Shown one piece after another: positions 8,134 through 16,261 of a stretch of DNA of 64,000 nucleotides (position 1 is the first letter of the stretch; every line of letters starts with the position of its first letter). The stretch spans positions 186,001 to 250,000 of the forward strand of contig NZ_JAIGQB010000004.1 in the NCBI RefSeq assembly GCF_021083185.1. The letters run 5' to 3'. The notes under the pieces are model-generated. The model worked only from the letters and a program-made list of their open reading frames with translations. It searched no databases and was not told where the DNA came from. This DNA is from Nocardioides furvisabuli. Its GTDB lineage: Bacteria; Actinomycetota; Actinomycetes; Propionibacteriales; Nocardioidaceae. Both the position numbers and the translations under genes were made by a program.

Positions 8134-9651
8134 GTGTCTGCTGCCACCGAGCCTATGGCCCCTCCTGCCACCGTCGAACCCAGCGTGCGCGCCGCCCTGC
8201 GCTCGCCGAAGATGCTGCGCACCGAGGTGCTCGCCGGCCTCGTCGTCGCACTCGCACTGATCCCCGAGGCGATCTCGTTCTCGATCATCGCCGGCGTCGA
8301 CCCCCGCATCGGCCTGTTCGCCTCCTTCACGATGGCCGTCTCCATCGCCTTCCTCGGCGGCCGCCCCGCGATGATCTCGGCCGCGACGGGCGCGATCGCG
8401 CTGGTCATCGCGCCGGTGATGCGGGACTACGGCTACGACTACCTCGTCGCCACCGTGCTGCTCGGCGGCCTGATCCAGATCGCCCTCGGCCTCGGCGGCT
8501 TCGGCAAGCTGATGCGCTTCATCCCCCGCTCGGTGATGGTCGGCTTCGTCAACGCCCTGGCCATCTTGATCTTCATGGCCCAGATCCCCTACATGGTCGA
8601 CGTGCCGTGGCTGGTCTACCCGATGATCGCGGTGGGCCTGGCGATCATGGTCGCGCTGCCGCGCGTCACCACCGTCGTGCCCGCGCCGCTCGTCGCGATC
8701 CTCGCGCTCACCGGCTTCACCGTGCTGGCCTCGCTCTCGGTGCCCGACGTCGGCGACGAGGGCGAGCTGCCCGACAGCCTTCCCGAGCTGTTCTTCCCCG
8801 ACGTCCCGTGGACCGTCGAGACGCTGCAGATCATCGGGCCGTTCGCACTGGCGATGGCGCTCGTCGGTCTGCTCGAGTCGCTGCTGACGGCCAAGCTGGT
8901 GGACGACATCACCGACACCCACTCGAACAAGACCCGCGAGTCCTGGGGCCAGGGGGCCGCCAACGTCATCACCGGCTTCTTCGGCGGCATGGGCGGCTGC
9001 GCGATGATCGGCCAGACCCTCATCAACGTGAACGTCTCGCGCGCCCGCACCCGGATCTCGACGTTCCTGGCCGGCGTCTTCCTGCTGATCCTCGTCGTCG
9101 GCCTCGGCGACGTCGTGGCCATCATCCCGATGGCTGCCCTGGTGGCCGTGATGATCTTGGTGTCGGTCGGCACGTTCGACTGGCACTCCATCCAGCCGTC
9201 CACGCTGCGCCGGATGCCGAAGTCGGAGACCACCGTGATGGTCGCGACCGTCGCGGTCACCGTCGCCACGCACAACCTCGCGATCGGCGTCGTGGTCGGC
9301 GTCCTCGTCGCGATGACGCTCTTCGCCCGCCGCGTCGCCCACCTCACCGAGGTCCAGCGCGAGGTCGTCGAGGACCGCCAGGGGGTCCCGACGGCGGTCT
9401 ACCGCGTGACCGGTCAGCTGTTCTTCGCCTCCAGCAACGACCTCTACACCCAGTTCGACTACGCCGAGGACCCCGCCGCCGTCGTCATCGACCTCACCGA
9501 CTCCCACGTCTGGGACGCCTCGACCGTCGCGTCGCTCGACGCCATCACCACCAAGTACGCCCGCAAGGGCAAGACCGTGGAGATCGTCGGGCTCAACGCC
9601 TCGAGCGCGGAGCGCCACGAGCGGCTCAGCGGGTCGCTGCCGTCCCACTGA
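8134..9651 (+). CDS. SulP/SLC26 family anion transporter with STAS domain
   Basis: Membrane transporter of the SulP family; members move sulfate, bicarbonate or other inorganic anions. The 505-residue product has a 12-14 helix membrane domain (about residues 30-400) with the family's early motif LVVALALIPEAISFSIIAGV and the conserved QTLINVNVSRARTRISTFLA stretch near 295. A cytoplasmic STAS domain (about 410-500, VIDLTDSHVWDASTVASLDA) follows. The start is GTG at 8134, just downstream of the MerR operator. Substrate is not predictable from sequence. Regulation by the divergent MerR gene is inferred from the promoter layout. Confidence 0.92.
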   Translation: MSAATEPMAPPATVEPSVRAALRSPKMLRTEVLAGLVVALALIPEAISFSIIAGVDPRIGLFASFTMAVSIAFLGGRPAMISAATGAIALVIAPVMRDYGYDYLVATVLLGGLIQIALGLGGFGKLMRFIPRSVMVGFVNALAILIFMAQIPYMVDVPWLVYPMIAVGLAIMVALPRVTTVVPAPLVAILALTGFTVLASLSVPDVGDEGELPDSLPELFFPDVPWTVETLQIIGPFALAMALVGLLESLLTAKLVDDITDTHSNKTRESWGQGAANVITGFFGGMGGCAMIGQTLINVNVSRARTRISTFLAGVFLLILVVGLGDVVAIIPMAALVAVMILVSVGTFDWHSIQPSTLRRMPKSETTVMVATVAVTVATHNLAIGVVVGVLVAMTLFARRVAHLTEVQREVVEDRQGVPTAVYRVTGQLFFASSNDLYTQFDYAEDPAAVVIDLTDSHVWDASTVASLDAITTKYARKGKTVEIVGLNASSAERHERLSGSLPSH

Positions 9652-9730
9652 CGCGCCCTCGGGTGGGCGACGTCGTACGCCGTCGTGGCAGGATGCTGCC
9701 CGCCGCGGAACCTCCGGGAGCCGCGGCAAC

Positions 9731-9806
9731 GCCCCAGTAGCTCAGTGGATAGAGCAGCCGCCTCCTAAGCGAAAGGTCGCAAGTTCGACTCTTGCCTGGG
9801 GCACCA
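9731..9806 (+). tRNA. tRNA-Arg, anticodon CCT, with two mispairs in the anticodon stem
   Basis: A 76-base cloverleaf with encoded CCA. The acceptor stem GCCCCAG pairs with CTGGGGC, the D stem GCTC with GAGC, and the T arm is GCAAG-TTCGACT-CTTGC. The anticodon CCT is at 9764-9766 with T33 before and A37 after, reading AGG arginine codons. The anticodon stem is GCCGC against GCGAA: the three pairs next to the loop are good, but positions 28-42 (C-A) and 27-43 (G-A) do not pair. All other arms are perfect. Confidence 0.93.
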
Positions 9807-9923
9807 CACCAGAATGTATCGCTGGACCGAGGTCGGCGGCCGGCGCTGACCGCCGAGGTCCGCGTGGCGGCGCCCCTGGACGAGCAGGATTCCCGGAGGG
9901 CCTTGCGATCGGCCCGCGGGCGC

Positions 9924-9929
9924 TATGGT
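9924..9929 (+). promoter_or_regulatory. Putative -10 box (TATGGT) for the MmpL-type gene
   Basis: TATGGT ends six bases before the GTG at 9936, with TTGCGA (9903-9908) upstream at a short 15-base spacing. A leaderless start is likely, as no Shine-Dalgarno sequence is present. Confidence 0.35.
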
Positions 9930-9935
9930 TGCCGC

Positions 9936-12065
9936 GTGCTGCGCCGGCTGGGGACCTGGTTGCAGCGCCGACGGATGGTGGTGCTGTCCCTGTGGGGCCT
10001 GCTCACAGTGGTGGGTGCAGTGCTCGGCGGGTCGGTCTTCGATCAGGCCCAGGACGTCGGCCTGCGTGCCGATGCGGAGTCCACCCAGGTCGCGCTGCGG
10101 CTCGAGTCGCTGGACTCGGAGGGCGAGCAGGTGGTGGCGGTGCTGTCCGGCATCGATCCCGTCACCGCGGAGACGACGGAGGCGATGAGTGCCGTGCTGT
10201 TCGAGGTGCGCGAGCACCCTCAGATCGTCGACCTGCGCGACCCGTGGACCACGAGCGCGTACGAGCTCGTGGCCGAGGACCGCAGCAGCGCAGTCGTAGA
10301 GATCGAGCTCGACCCTGCCTTGCGCGACGACGAGGCTCTCGCCGTCGCCGACGAGATCATCGAGCTGCTGCGTGGCACGCCCTTCCCGGATGTGTACGTC
10401 GGCGGCGACCTCCTGGCCGAGCGGACCTTCACCGACCAGGCTGTCCAGGACGCCGCACGCGGCGAGGGCGTGGCCCTGGTGGTCCTCGTGCTGCTGCTCG
10501 CCGCTGCGCTCGGAAGTGCCGCAACAGGCGCCCTTCCGGTGGTCACGGCCCTGGCGGCAGTCGCTGTGTCGCTGCTCGTCCTGACCGGCATGGCCTCCAT
10601 GGCGTCCGTCAGCGACTTCGCGGTCAACGTGGTCACGGTGCTCTGCCTTGGCCTGTGCGTGGACTACTGCCTCCTCGTGCTCTTCCGCTTCCGCGAGGAA
10701 CTTGCCGCCGCCGGGCCTGGGGCCGATCCGGGCGACGTGCTGGGACGGACCCTCGCCAGCGCCGGCCGCACGGTGCTCGTGTCCGGACTCACCGTCGGGT
10801 CCGCGCTGGCTGCGCTGGTGCTGCTGGGCGACCCGCTACTCACCGGCATGGCCGTGGGTGGTGTGGTGGCTGTGACCGTCGTGACCGCCGCGGCGCTGAC
10901 CCTGGCGCCAGCGCTCCTGGCTGTCGGCGGTCGCTGGGTCCCGCACGTCGACCGCGGGGCCTTCGGGCGAGCGGCCCGGCACCCTGGTCGCTCACTCCTG
11001 GCCCGCCTGGCCCGCTTCGCCCAAGCGCGACCGTGGCCGGTGCTCCTCGTGTCCGCCGGCCTGCTCGTCATCCTCGCCCTACCTCTGGCCGGGCTACGGC
11101 TCGGCGCTTCCGACGCTCGGTCGCTGCCACCCGGCAGCGAGGCGAGAGACGTGGTCGAGGTCATCGAGCGCGACTACCCCGACATCGCGACGGCGCCGGT
11201 CGAGGTCGTTGTCGACGCCGCCTTCGGCGATCCGCGCCTGACCTCGTTCGCCGAGGAGATGACAGCACTCCGCGACGTGGAGCGTGTCGCGGTGCGCGAT
11301 GGATTGCCCGACGGGTGGAGTCGTTTCACCCTGGTGCCCGAGGGCAGCACCAATGGTCCTGCCGCGCAGCGGGTCGTCGATGACGTCCGCAGGCTCGGCG
11401 CCGACCTGGACGTGCAGGTCGGCGGTCCTGCAGCAGAACTGGTCGACGCTCGCGCGGCGCTGGGCGAGCGTCTGCCGGTGGCCATCGGCGCGGTGGTCCT
11501 GGTGTCCGGACTCCTGCTCCTCCGACTCACTGGTTCGCCGGTCGTCGCGATCAAGACGCTGATCCTCAACCTGCTCTCGCTGGCCGCGACGCTCGGTGTG
11601 GTCACGCTGGTCTTCCAGCACGGGTGGGGCGGCCCCCTGCTCGGCGGGACCGCGACTGGGTCCCTCGACCTCAGCACGCCGCTGCTGATCTTCATGTTCG
11701 CCTTCGGGCTATCCATGGACTACCACGTCTTCCTCGTCGCGCGCATCCAGGAGGAGTGGGCAGCCATGGAGACGGCGAGGCGAGGGAGCTCGGCATCCGC
11801 ACTGAGCACGCGTGCGGCGAACGATCGAGCCGTGCTGGAGGGGATCACCAGCTCGGGCCCGGTCGTCACGTTGGCTGCGGTCGCCATCGCGGTGGTGTTC
11901 ATCGGCTTCGCGGCGGGCGAGCTCGTGGCGGTCAAGGAGGTCGGCGTCGGGATGACCGTGGCCATCCTGCTCGACGTGACTGTCGTACGGGGTTCGCTCC
12001 TCCCTGCCGCGATGACCCTGCTCGGCGAGAGGAACTGGTGGCGCCCGAGCTGGATGCCTCGTTGA
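9936..12065 (+). CDS. MMPL (RND superfamily) transporter
   Basis: Large inner-membrane proton-driven exporter of the MmpL type, a family that moves lipids, lipid-linked products or drugs. The 709-residue product has the duplicated RND plan: TM1 near residues 14-34, an extracytoplasmic domain, then six helices including the first motif GLCVDYCLLVLFRFREEL. The second half repeats this with GLSMDYHVFLVARIQEEW and ends ERNWWRPSWMPR, typical of the family. The GTG at 9936 is used because upstream in-frame sequence reads into the tRNA. It converges on the ebo-type operon and shares a terminator with it, so co-function with that operon is possible but unproven. Confidence 0.9.
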   Translation: MLRRLGTWLQRRRMVVLSLWGLLTVVGAVLGGSVFDQAQDVGLRADAESTQVALRLESLDSEGEQVVAVLSGIDPVTAETTEAMSAVLFEVREHPQIVDLRDPWTTSAYELVAEDRSSAVVEIELDPALRDDEALAVADEIIELLRGTPFPDVYVGGDLLAERTFTDQAVQDAARGEGVALVVLVLLLAAALGSAATGALPVVTALAAVAVSLLVLTGMASMASVSDFAVNVVTVLCLGLCVDYCLLVLFRFREELAAAGPGADPGDVLGRTLASAGRTVLVSGLTVGSALAALVLLGDPLLTGMAVGGVVAVTVVTAAALTLAPALLAVGGRWVPHVDRGAFGRAARHPGRSLLARLARFAQARPWPVLLVSAGLLVILALPLAGLRLGASDARSLPPGSEARDVVEVIERDYPDIATAPVEVVVDAAFGDPRLTSFAEEMTALRDVERVAVRDGLPDGWSRFTLVPEGSTNGPAAQRVVDDVRRLGADLDVQVGGPAAELVDARAALGERLPVAIGAVVLVSGLLLLRLTGSPVVAIKTLILNLLSLAATLGVVTLVFQHGWGGPLLGGTATGSLDLSTPLLIFMFAFGLSMDYHVFLVARIQEEWAAMETARRGSSASALSTRAANDRAVLEGITSSGPVVTLAAVAIAVVFIGFAAGELVAVKEVGVGMTVAILLDVTVVRGSLLPAAMTLLGERNWWRPSWMPR

Positions 12066-12074
12066 TCCCGACTG

Positions 12075-12108
12075 GTCCGGGACGCCTCTGCTCCGGCGTT
12101 CCCGGGAC
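12075..12108. terminator. Hairpin between the convergent MMPL and CopC genes
   Basis: GTCCGGGACGCC (12075-12086) pairs, with one bulge, with GGCGTTCCCGGGAC (12095-12108) across an eight-base loop. It fills the 46-base gap between two gene ends and can serve both strands. Confidence 0.65.
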
Positions 12109-12111
12109 GTC

Positions 12112-12699
12112 TCACCCGGGTTCAGCACGCTCCCGCCGTCGGTGCAACAGCGCCAGCGCCGTCATGGCTGCGAGCATGACCACTCCCCCGGGCAACGCTA
12201 CGTCGCGTCCCCTCTGCCGCCAGTCGGTCCCCGTGCCCGCTGCGGCCGATGCCCCGCTCTCACCCGCGGTGACGTCGGACTCCGACGCTGATGCACCCAG
12301 CCCCACCTCGAAGCGGATCTGCCCGCGCACGTCGTGGCCGTCCGCGGAGACCACGAAGTACTCCATCGTGTAGGTCCCGGCAGGACCTGCCCAGAGGGTC
12401 TGCTGCACCTCGGCCCCTGCGACGGTCGGCTCACCGTTGGTGACGCTCCCGTCCGGGCCGGACACCGCGATCTCGCGGACCTCGGTGATCGAGTCGGAGA
12501 AGGTCAGGAAGGCGCGCGAGGGCAGCGCCGTCAGCACACCGTCCGCCGGGGGGTCGGACGAGACCAGGTCACCGTGGGCCGCGGCTGGCGATGCAGGGAG
12601 CCACGCGAGGAACGCCGTGAACAGCCCGAGCGCGAACACCCCGGCGAGGTGACGTGCCGCCGTGCGGGCGACGGTCAGGCGGAAGGGGTCGTGCGCCAT
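12112..12699 (-). CDS. CopC-domain copper-binding protein with C-terminal membrane anchor
   Basis: CopC domains bind copper outside the cytoplasmic membrane and take part in copper handling or delivery. The 195-residue product has a signal peptide (about 1-40, ending PASPAAA) after which the mature chain starts HGDLVSSDPPADG. That histidine and the later SADGHDVRG are the usual copper ligands. A low-complexity linker and a C-terminal helix (VVMLAAMTALALL) follow. The ATG at 12699 is chosen for the AGGAG eight bases upstream. It overlaps the end of the polyprenyl synthase gene by 25 bases and is the last gene of the ten-gene operon, an unusual partner for the ebo genes. Confidence 0.85.
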   Translation of the reverse strand: MAHDPFRLTVARTAARHLAGVFALGLFTAFLAWLPASPAAAHGDLVSSDPPADGVLTALPSRAFLTFSDSITEVREIAVSGPDGSVTNGEPTVAGAEVQQTLWAGPAGTYTMEYFVVSADGHDVRGQIRFEVGLGASASESDVTAGESGASAAAGTGTDWRQRGRDVALPGGVVMLAAMTALALLHRRRERAEPG

Positions 12700-13655
12700 G
12701 GCTGCAGCTCCTGTGGTCGAGGTTCGGAGACAGGCTCGAGCCGGCTGAACGCGGCCGTCAGTCGATGGGCCAGACGCCGGTCGCCGACGTCGACGGCCGC
12801 GAGCGCGGCGCGGCACAGCGCACTCGTCGCCCACGCACCCAGCAGGGTCGAGGCAGGTCCGGGCGGCAGGGCTGCTCGGGCCTTGCCGAGCTCGACCACG
12901 ACGAGACCGACCACGTCCTCGAGCCAGTCGTGGTCCGACCGCAGCGACACCGCTGTCGGGATGCCGTTGCTGGCATCGGCCCCCACTGGCTTTCCCATGC
13001 GCCGCGGGTCACCGACGACGTCGAGCAGGTCGTCGAGGTGCTGGTAGGCCCGCCCGACGTGGAGGCCGAAGGCGCCGTGCGCCTCGACGACGTCGCTCAC
13101 GGAGCCGGCGGCGAGGGCGCCGATCTCCGCGCTCGCTCGGAACAGCTCGGCGGTCTTGAGCGACGCGTACTCGGCGTGACCCTCGAGCGAGGGTGAGGCG
13201 ACCAGGCCCGCCTCGCGCAGCTGTCCGGACGCCATGCACCCGAGCGTGCGGGCCCAGGCCGCCGAGGCGGCCGTCGAGGACCGAGCCGCGGCTGCGGCGC
13301 CCCGCGCGAGCAGCAGGTCGCCGACGACGATGGCGGTGGCGGGGCCTGCCGCCGCGACCACCGACGGGCGCCCGCGGCGCAGGTCGGCGGCATCGATGAT
13401 GTCGTCGTGCACGAGCGTGGCGACATGCAGGAGCTCCACCGCCAGGGCACCCTCGACCGCGCGGTGTGCGACCGAGCGATCCGGGTCGAGGTCGCCGCGC
13501 GTCGCCTCCGCGCTGCGCAGGACCAGCTCCGGTCGGAGCAGCTTGCCGGGCCGCAGCGCGTCGGCGACCAGCCGGTCGACCGCGTCGACGCCGCACGACG
13601 CCGGCGTCCGCAGTCGCTCGCGCACCTGCTCGAGCAGGCTGTCGACGTCGGTCAC
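12675..13655 (-). CDS. Polyprenyl (isoprenyl) diphosphate synthase
   Basis: Chain-elongating trans-prenyltransferase that condenses isopentenyl diphosphate onto allylic diphosphates. The 326-residue product carries the first aspartate-rich motif in LVHDDIID (about residues 81-88) and a second DDLLD (about 207-211), plus GKLLRP near 35. The residues before the first Asp motif (HVATLVHDD) are small, so medium chain length is possible, but this is a weak guide. It starts with GTG overlapping the eboF stop (GTGA), placing it in the ebo operon. The obvious inference is that it supplies the prenyl donor for the UbiA-type enzyme EboC encoded upstream. Confidence 0.9.
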   Translation of the reverse strand: MTDVDSLLEQVRERLRTPASCGVDAVDRLVADALRPGKLLRPELVLRSAEATRGDLDPDRSVAHRAVEGALAVELLHVATLVHDDIIDAADLRRGRPSVVAAAGPATAIVVGDLLLARGAAAAARSSTAASAAWARTLGCMASGQLREAGLVASPSLEGHAEYASLKTAELFRASAEIGALAAGSVSDVVEAHGAFGLHVGRAYQHLDDLLDVVGDPRRMGKPVGADASNGIPTAVSLRSDHDWLEDVVGLVVVELGKARAALPPGPASTLLGAWATSALCRAALAAVDVGDRRLAHRLTAAFSRLEPVSEPRPQELQPWRTTPSA

Positions 13656-15046
13656 GGCACCGGGGCGCCGGCCGGGGACTCCGTCGTGGCTCCCGCCAGC
13701 GCGAGCAGGTGGTCGCGTACGTCGGTCGCGTGCAGCCGGGCGGGAAGGACGCCCGGGCGGTTGCAGAGCACCACCGGCGCGTCCTCGTCACGGGCCGGGA
13801 GGCGACCGTGCGTGCCGCGGACCGGCGCGGGGTCGAGCGGCACCACCTTCATCGCGTAGCGCAGACCGGCTGCCTTGCGGGCCAAGGTCAGCGCGGCCTT
13901 CGCTTTGACAAGCCGGTCCTCAGGGTCGAAGAACAGCTCCGCCGGGTCGTAGCCGGGCTTGCGGTGGATCTCCACGCCGCGTGCGAAGTCGGGCGCGCGC
14001 TGGTCGTCGTCCCAGTAGTAGTAGGTGAACCAGGCGGTGGTCTCCGCCACCAGGACCAGCTCGCCCGAGCGCTCGTGGTCCAGCCCCGCGACCGCCTTGC
14101 CGTCGGTGTCGAGCACCTCGGCCACACCGGGCAGCCCGGCGCAGAGGTCCCGCACCCGTTCGAGGTCGGCCGGGTCGGCGACGTAGACATGGGCGACCTG
14201 GTGGTCGGCGACGGCGAAGGCCCGCGACGTCCACGGGTCGAGGTACTCCATCCCGTCCTGGGTGTAGACCTCGAGGAGGCCGGCCGAGCGCAACGCGCGG
14301 TTGACGTCGACCGGCGTGTCGGCAGCGGTGATGCCGTACTCGGACAGGACGACGACCCTGGCCCCGCACCGCTCCGCGTCGTCGAGCAGCGGGGCCAGTG
14401 CGGCGTCGACGTCGCGGGCGGCCTGACGCGCCTGGGGCGCATCGGGACCGAAGCGCTGGAGGTCGTAGTCGAGGTGCGGCAGGTAGGCCAGGGTCAGGTC
14501 CGCCCGCGGCATCAGCAGGCGGGCCGCTGCGACGATCCACTCCGACGAGCGGATCGACGCCGTCGGCCCCCAGTACTGGAACAGCGGGAACTCTCCGAGC
14601 TCGGCGACCAGCTCGTCGTGGAGCTCGGGCGGGCGGGTGTAGCAGTCGGGAGCCTTCTTCCCGTCGGCGTAGTAGATGGGGCGGGGCGTGACCGTCCAGT
14701 CGGTCGAGGCGCCCATGGCGTACCACCAGCACACGTTGGCGACCGTGTAGCCGGGGTGCTCGCGCCGGATCGTCTCCCAGACCTTCTCGCCCTGCACGAG
14801 CGCGTTGTGCTGGCGCCACAGGTGGATCTCGCCGAGGTCGCGGAAGTACCAGCCGTTGCCGACGATGCCGTGATCGGTCGGGCTCAGCCCGGTGAGGAAG
14901 GTCGACTGCACGCTGCAGGTCACGGCCGGCAGGACGGGCTCGAGGACCGCCGACGACCCACCGGCAGCGAGTTGCCGCAGGCGGGGCATGTGCTGGAGCA
15001 GGTCGGGGGTCAGGCCGACGACGTCGACCACGAGCAGCTTGTCCAT
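13652..15046 (-). CDS. eboF: EboF-like type I phosphodiesterase/nucleotide pyrophosphatase
   Basis: Alkaline phosphatase superfamily enzyme. The 464-residue product begins MDKLLVVDVVGLTPDLLQHM, with the metal-binding Asp near residue 8 and the presumed nucleophile in the VTCSVQSTFLTG segment near 45. It continues with TDHGIVGNGWYF, PHLDYDLQRFG, VLSEYGITA and DHQVAHVYV, which supply further metal ligands as in nucleotide pyrophosphatases. In cyanobacterial ebo clusters EboF is the phosphodiesterase member. GGAGGA lies just before the ATG at 15046. It follows eboE by 24 bases and overlaps the polyprenyl synthase start. The substrate is unknown; a phosphorylated or diphosphate intermediate of the ebo product is a reasonable guess. 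Confidence 0.85.
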   Translation of the reverse strand: MDKLLVVDVVGLTPDLLQHMPRLRQLAAGGSSAVLEPVLPAVTCSVQSTFLTGLSPTDHGIVGNGWYFRDLGEIHLWRQHNALVQGEKVWETIRREHPGYTVANVCWWYAMGASTDWTVTPRPIYYADGKKAPDCYTRPPELHDELVAELGEFPLFQYWGPTASIRSSEWIVAAARLLMPRADLTLAYLPHLDYDLQRFGPDAPQARQAARDVDAALAPLLDDAERCGARVVVLSEYGITAADTPVDVNRALRSAGLLEVYTQDGMEYLDPWTSRAFAVADHQVAHVYVADPADLERVRDLCAGLPGVAEVLDTDGKAVAGLDHERSGELVLVAETTAWFTYYYWDDDQRAPDFARGVEIHRKPGYDPAELFFDPEDRLVKAKAALTLARKAAGLRYAMKVVPLDPAPVRGTHGRLPARDEDAPVVLCNRPGVLPARLHATDVRDHLLALAGATTESPAGAPVP

Positions 15047-15070
15047 CAGGTCCTCCGGAGGGGGTGGGGG

Positions 15071-16261
15071 TCAGAGCGGGGTGAGGCCGAGCGCGACCAG
15101 CTCGGCGTGCACCCAGGCGAGCTCGGAGGCGAGACCGGCCGCGAGGGCGTCGTCGTCGGTCGGTGCGCCACCCGGCAGCACGGACCAGGTGTAGGTCTCG
15201 ACCTCGAGGTGGTGGACCCGCGCGACCGGCCCGCCCAGCAGCGCGGCGAGCGAGTCGTGCAGCTCGGCGCGGGCGTTGCGCAGCGGGGGCTCGGGGTCGG
15301 CGTGCACGGGCACGTGGAAGTGGACACGCCAGGGCGTGTCGGTGGCCAGGGGGTCCGGGCCGTCGAGCGCCTGGGCGAGGTCGTCGTGCCCCGCGACCTC
15401 GCCGGCGTCCTCATGGCGCACCTGGTGGAGGAACCGGTCCTCCGCGTAGGACGCGAGCGCGCGTCGCGTCGCCGCGTCCGCGGGGTCGTCGACGACCAGC
15501 GCCGACGCCGGCTGGGCCTTGACCACGCGCAGCCCTGCCTCGTCGAGCAGGCGCAGCGCGTGGCCGGCGTCTTCGAAGCCGACAGCGAGGTGGCAGAGGT
15601 CGAGGCAGACGCCGATCCGGTCACGGTCGACCGCCCCGAGCCGGTCCACGGCCTCCTCCACCGTCTCGATGACGCAACCCGGCTCGGGCTCGATGCCCAC
15701 CACGACGCGACGGCCGGTCTCGGCCTCGACGTCGGCCAGACCGCTCGACAGCTCGGAGAGCAGAGCCTCCGCCAGCCGCTGGTCGTCACGGCTCCACGGG
15801 CTGCGCCAGGCGAGTGGGAGCGAGGAGATCGACCCGTGGTCGGCATCGGGGGGCAGGAGCCCGGCGAGCACGCGGGCGGCGGCGAGGGTGTAGTCGAGAC
15901 GCTCGCGCGTGGTCCAGGTCGGGAGGTAGACCGAGTGCTTGACGGTCGGTCCCTGGAAGGCGGCGTAGGGGAAGGCGTTGACGGTCACCACCTCGACGCC
16001 GTGGTCGGCCAGCTGCCCTCGCACGAGGCGTACGCCCTCGGGGTCCGCGGCAAGGCGGTGGGCGGCGGCCGCCGGGAGCCAGAGCCCGAGACCGACGAGG
16101 TCTCCCCCCGCGGCAGCGCCGGGGAGGGCGTCCAGCGCGCGGCGGATGCGGACGCCCATCGACGTCGCCTGGGCGACCAGGCCGTCGACGTCCTCGGAGG
16201 GAAGCACGTTGGTGCCGTAGGCCAGGTGGACGACGCTGCCGTCACGGTGGCGCAGGCGCAC
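15071..16261 (-). CDS. eboE: EboE-like TIM-barrel protein (metabolite traffic protein EboE)
   Basis: A 396-residue protein of the sugar phosphate isomerase/epimerase (AP endonuclease 2-like) barrel type. It opens MRLRHRDGSVVHLAYGTNVL and has VVTVNAFPYAAFQG near 95, VVGIEPEPGCVIETVEEA near 225, and GVCLDLCHLAVGFEDAG near 255. The Glu, Asp and His residues in these segments match metal ligands of the fold. The opening and the NAFPYAAF segment are characteristic of EboE. It starts with GTG immediately after the eboB stop (TGAGTG). EboE is required with the other ebo genes for export of the scytonemin monomer in cyanobacteria (established); its reaction is not known. Confidence 0.85.
   Translation of the reverse strand: MRLRHRDGSVVHLAYGTNVLPSEDVDGLVAQATSMGVRIRRALDALPGAAAGGDLVGLGLWLPAAAAHRLAADPEGVRLVRGQLADHGVEVVTVNAFPYAAFQGPTVKHSVYLPTWTTRERLDYTLAAARVLAGLLPPDADHGSISSLPLAWRSPWSRDDQRLAEALLSELSSGLADVEAETGRRVVVGIEPEPGCVIETVEEAVDRLGAVDRDRIGVCLDLCHLAVGFEDAGHALRLLDEAGLRVVKAQPASALVVDDPADAATRRALASYAEDRFLHQVRHEDAGEVAGHDDLAQALDGPDPLATDTPWRVHFHVPVHADPEPPLRNARAELHDSLAALLGGPVARVHHLEVETYTWSVLPGGAPTDDDALAAGLASELAWVHAELVALGLTPL

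Noticed and set aside
9792..9935. Extended N-terminus of the MMPL protein
   Set aside because: It would be translated from inside the tRNA gene; the GTG at 9936 starts the conserved chain and has a -10 box before it.
9731..12065. tRNA-Arg 3' end as an attachment site of a genomic island
   Set aside because: No integrase, no second copy of the tRNA 3' end was found in the window, and downstream genes show no obvious shift in composition.
12675..13655. Polyprenyl synthase as part of a carotenoid or hopanoid cluster
   Set aside because: No phytoene or squalene synthase, desaturase or cyclase is nearby; the overlaps tie it to the ebo-type genes.
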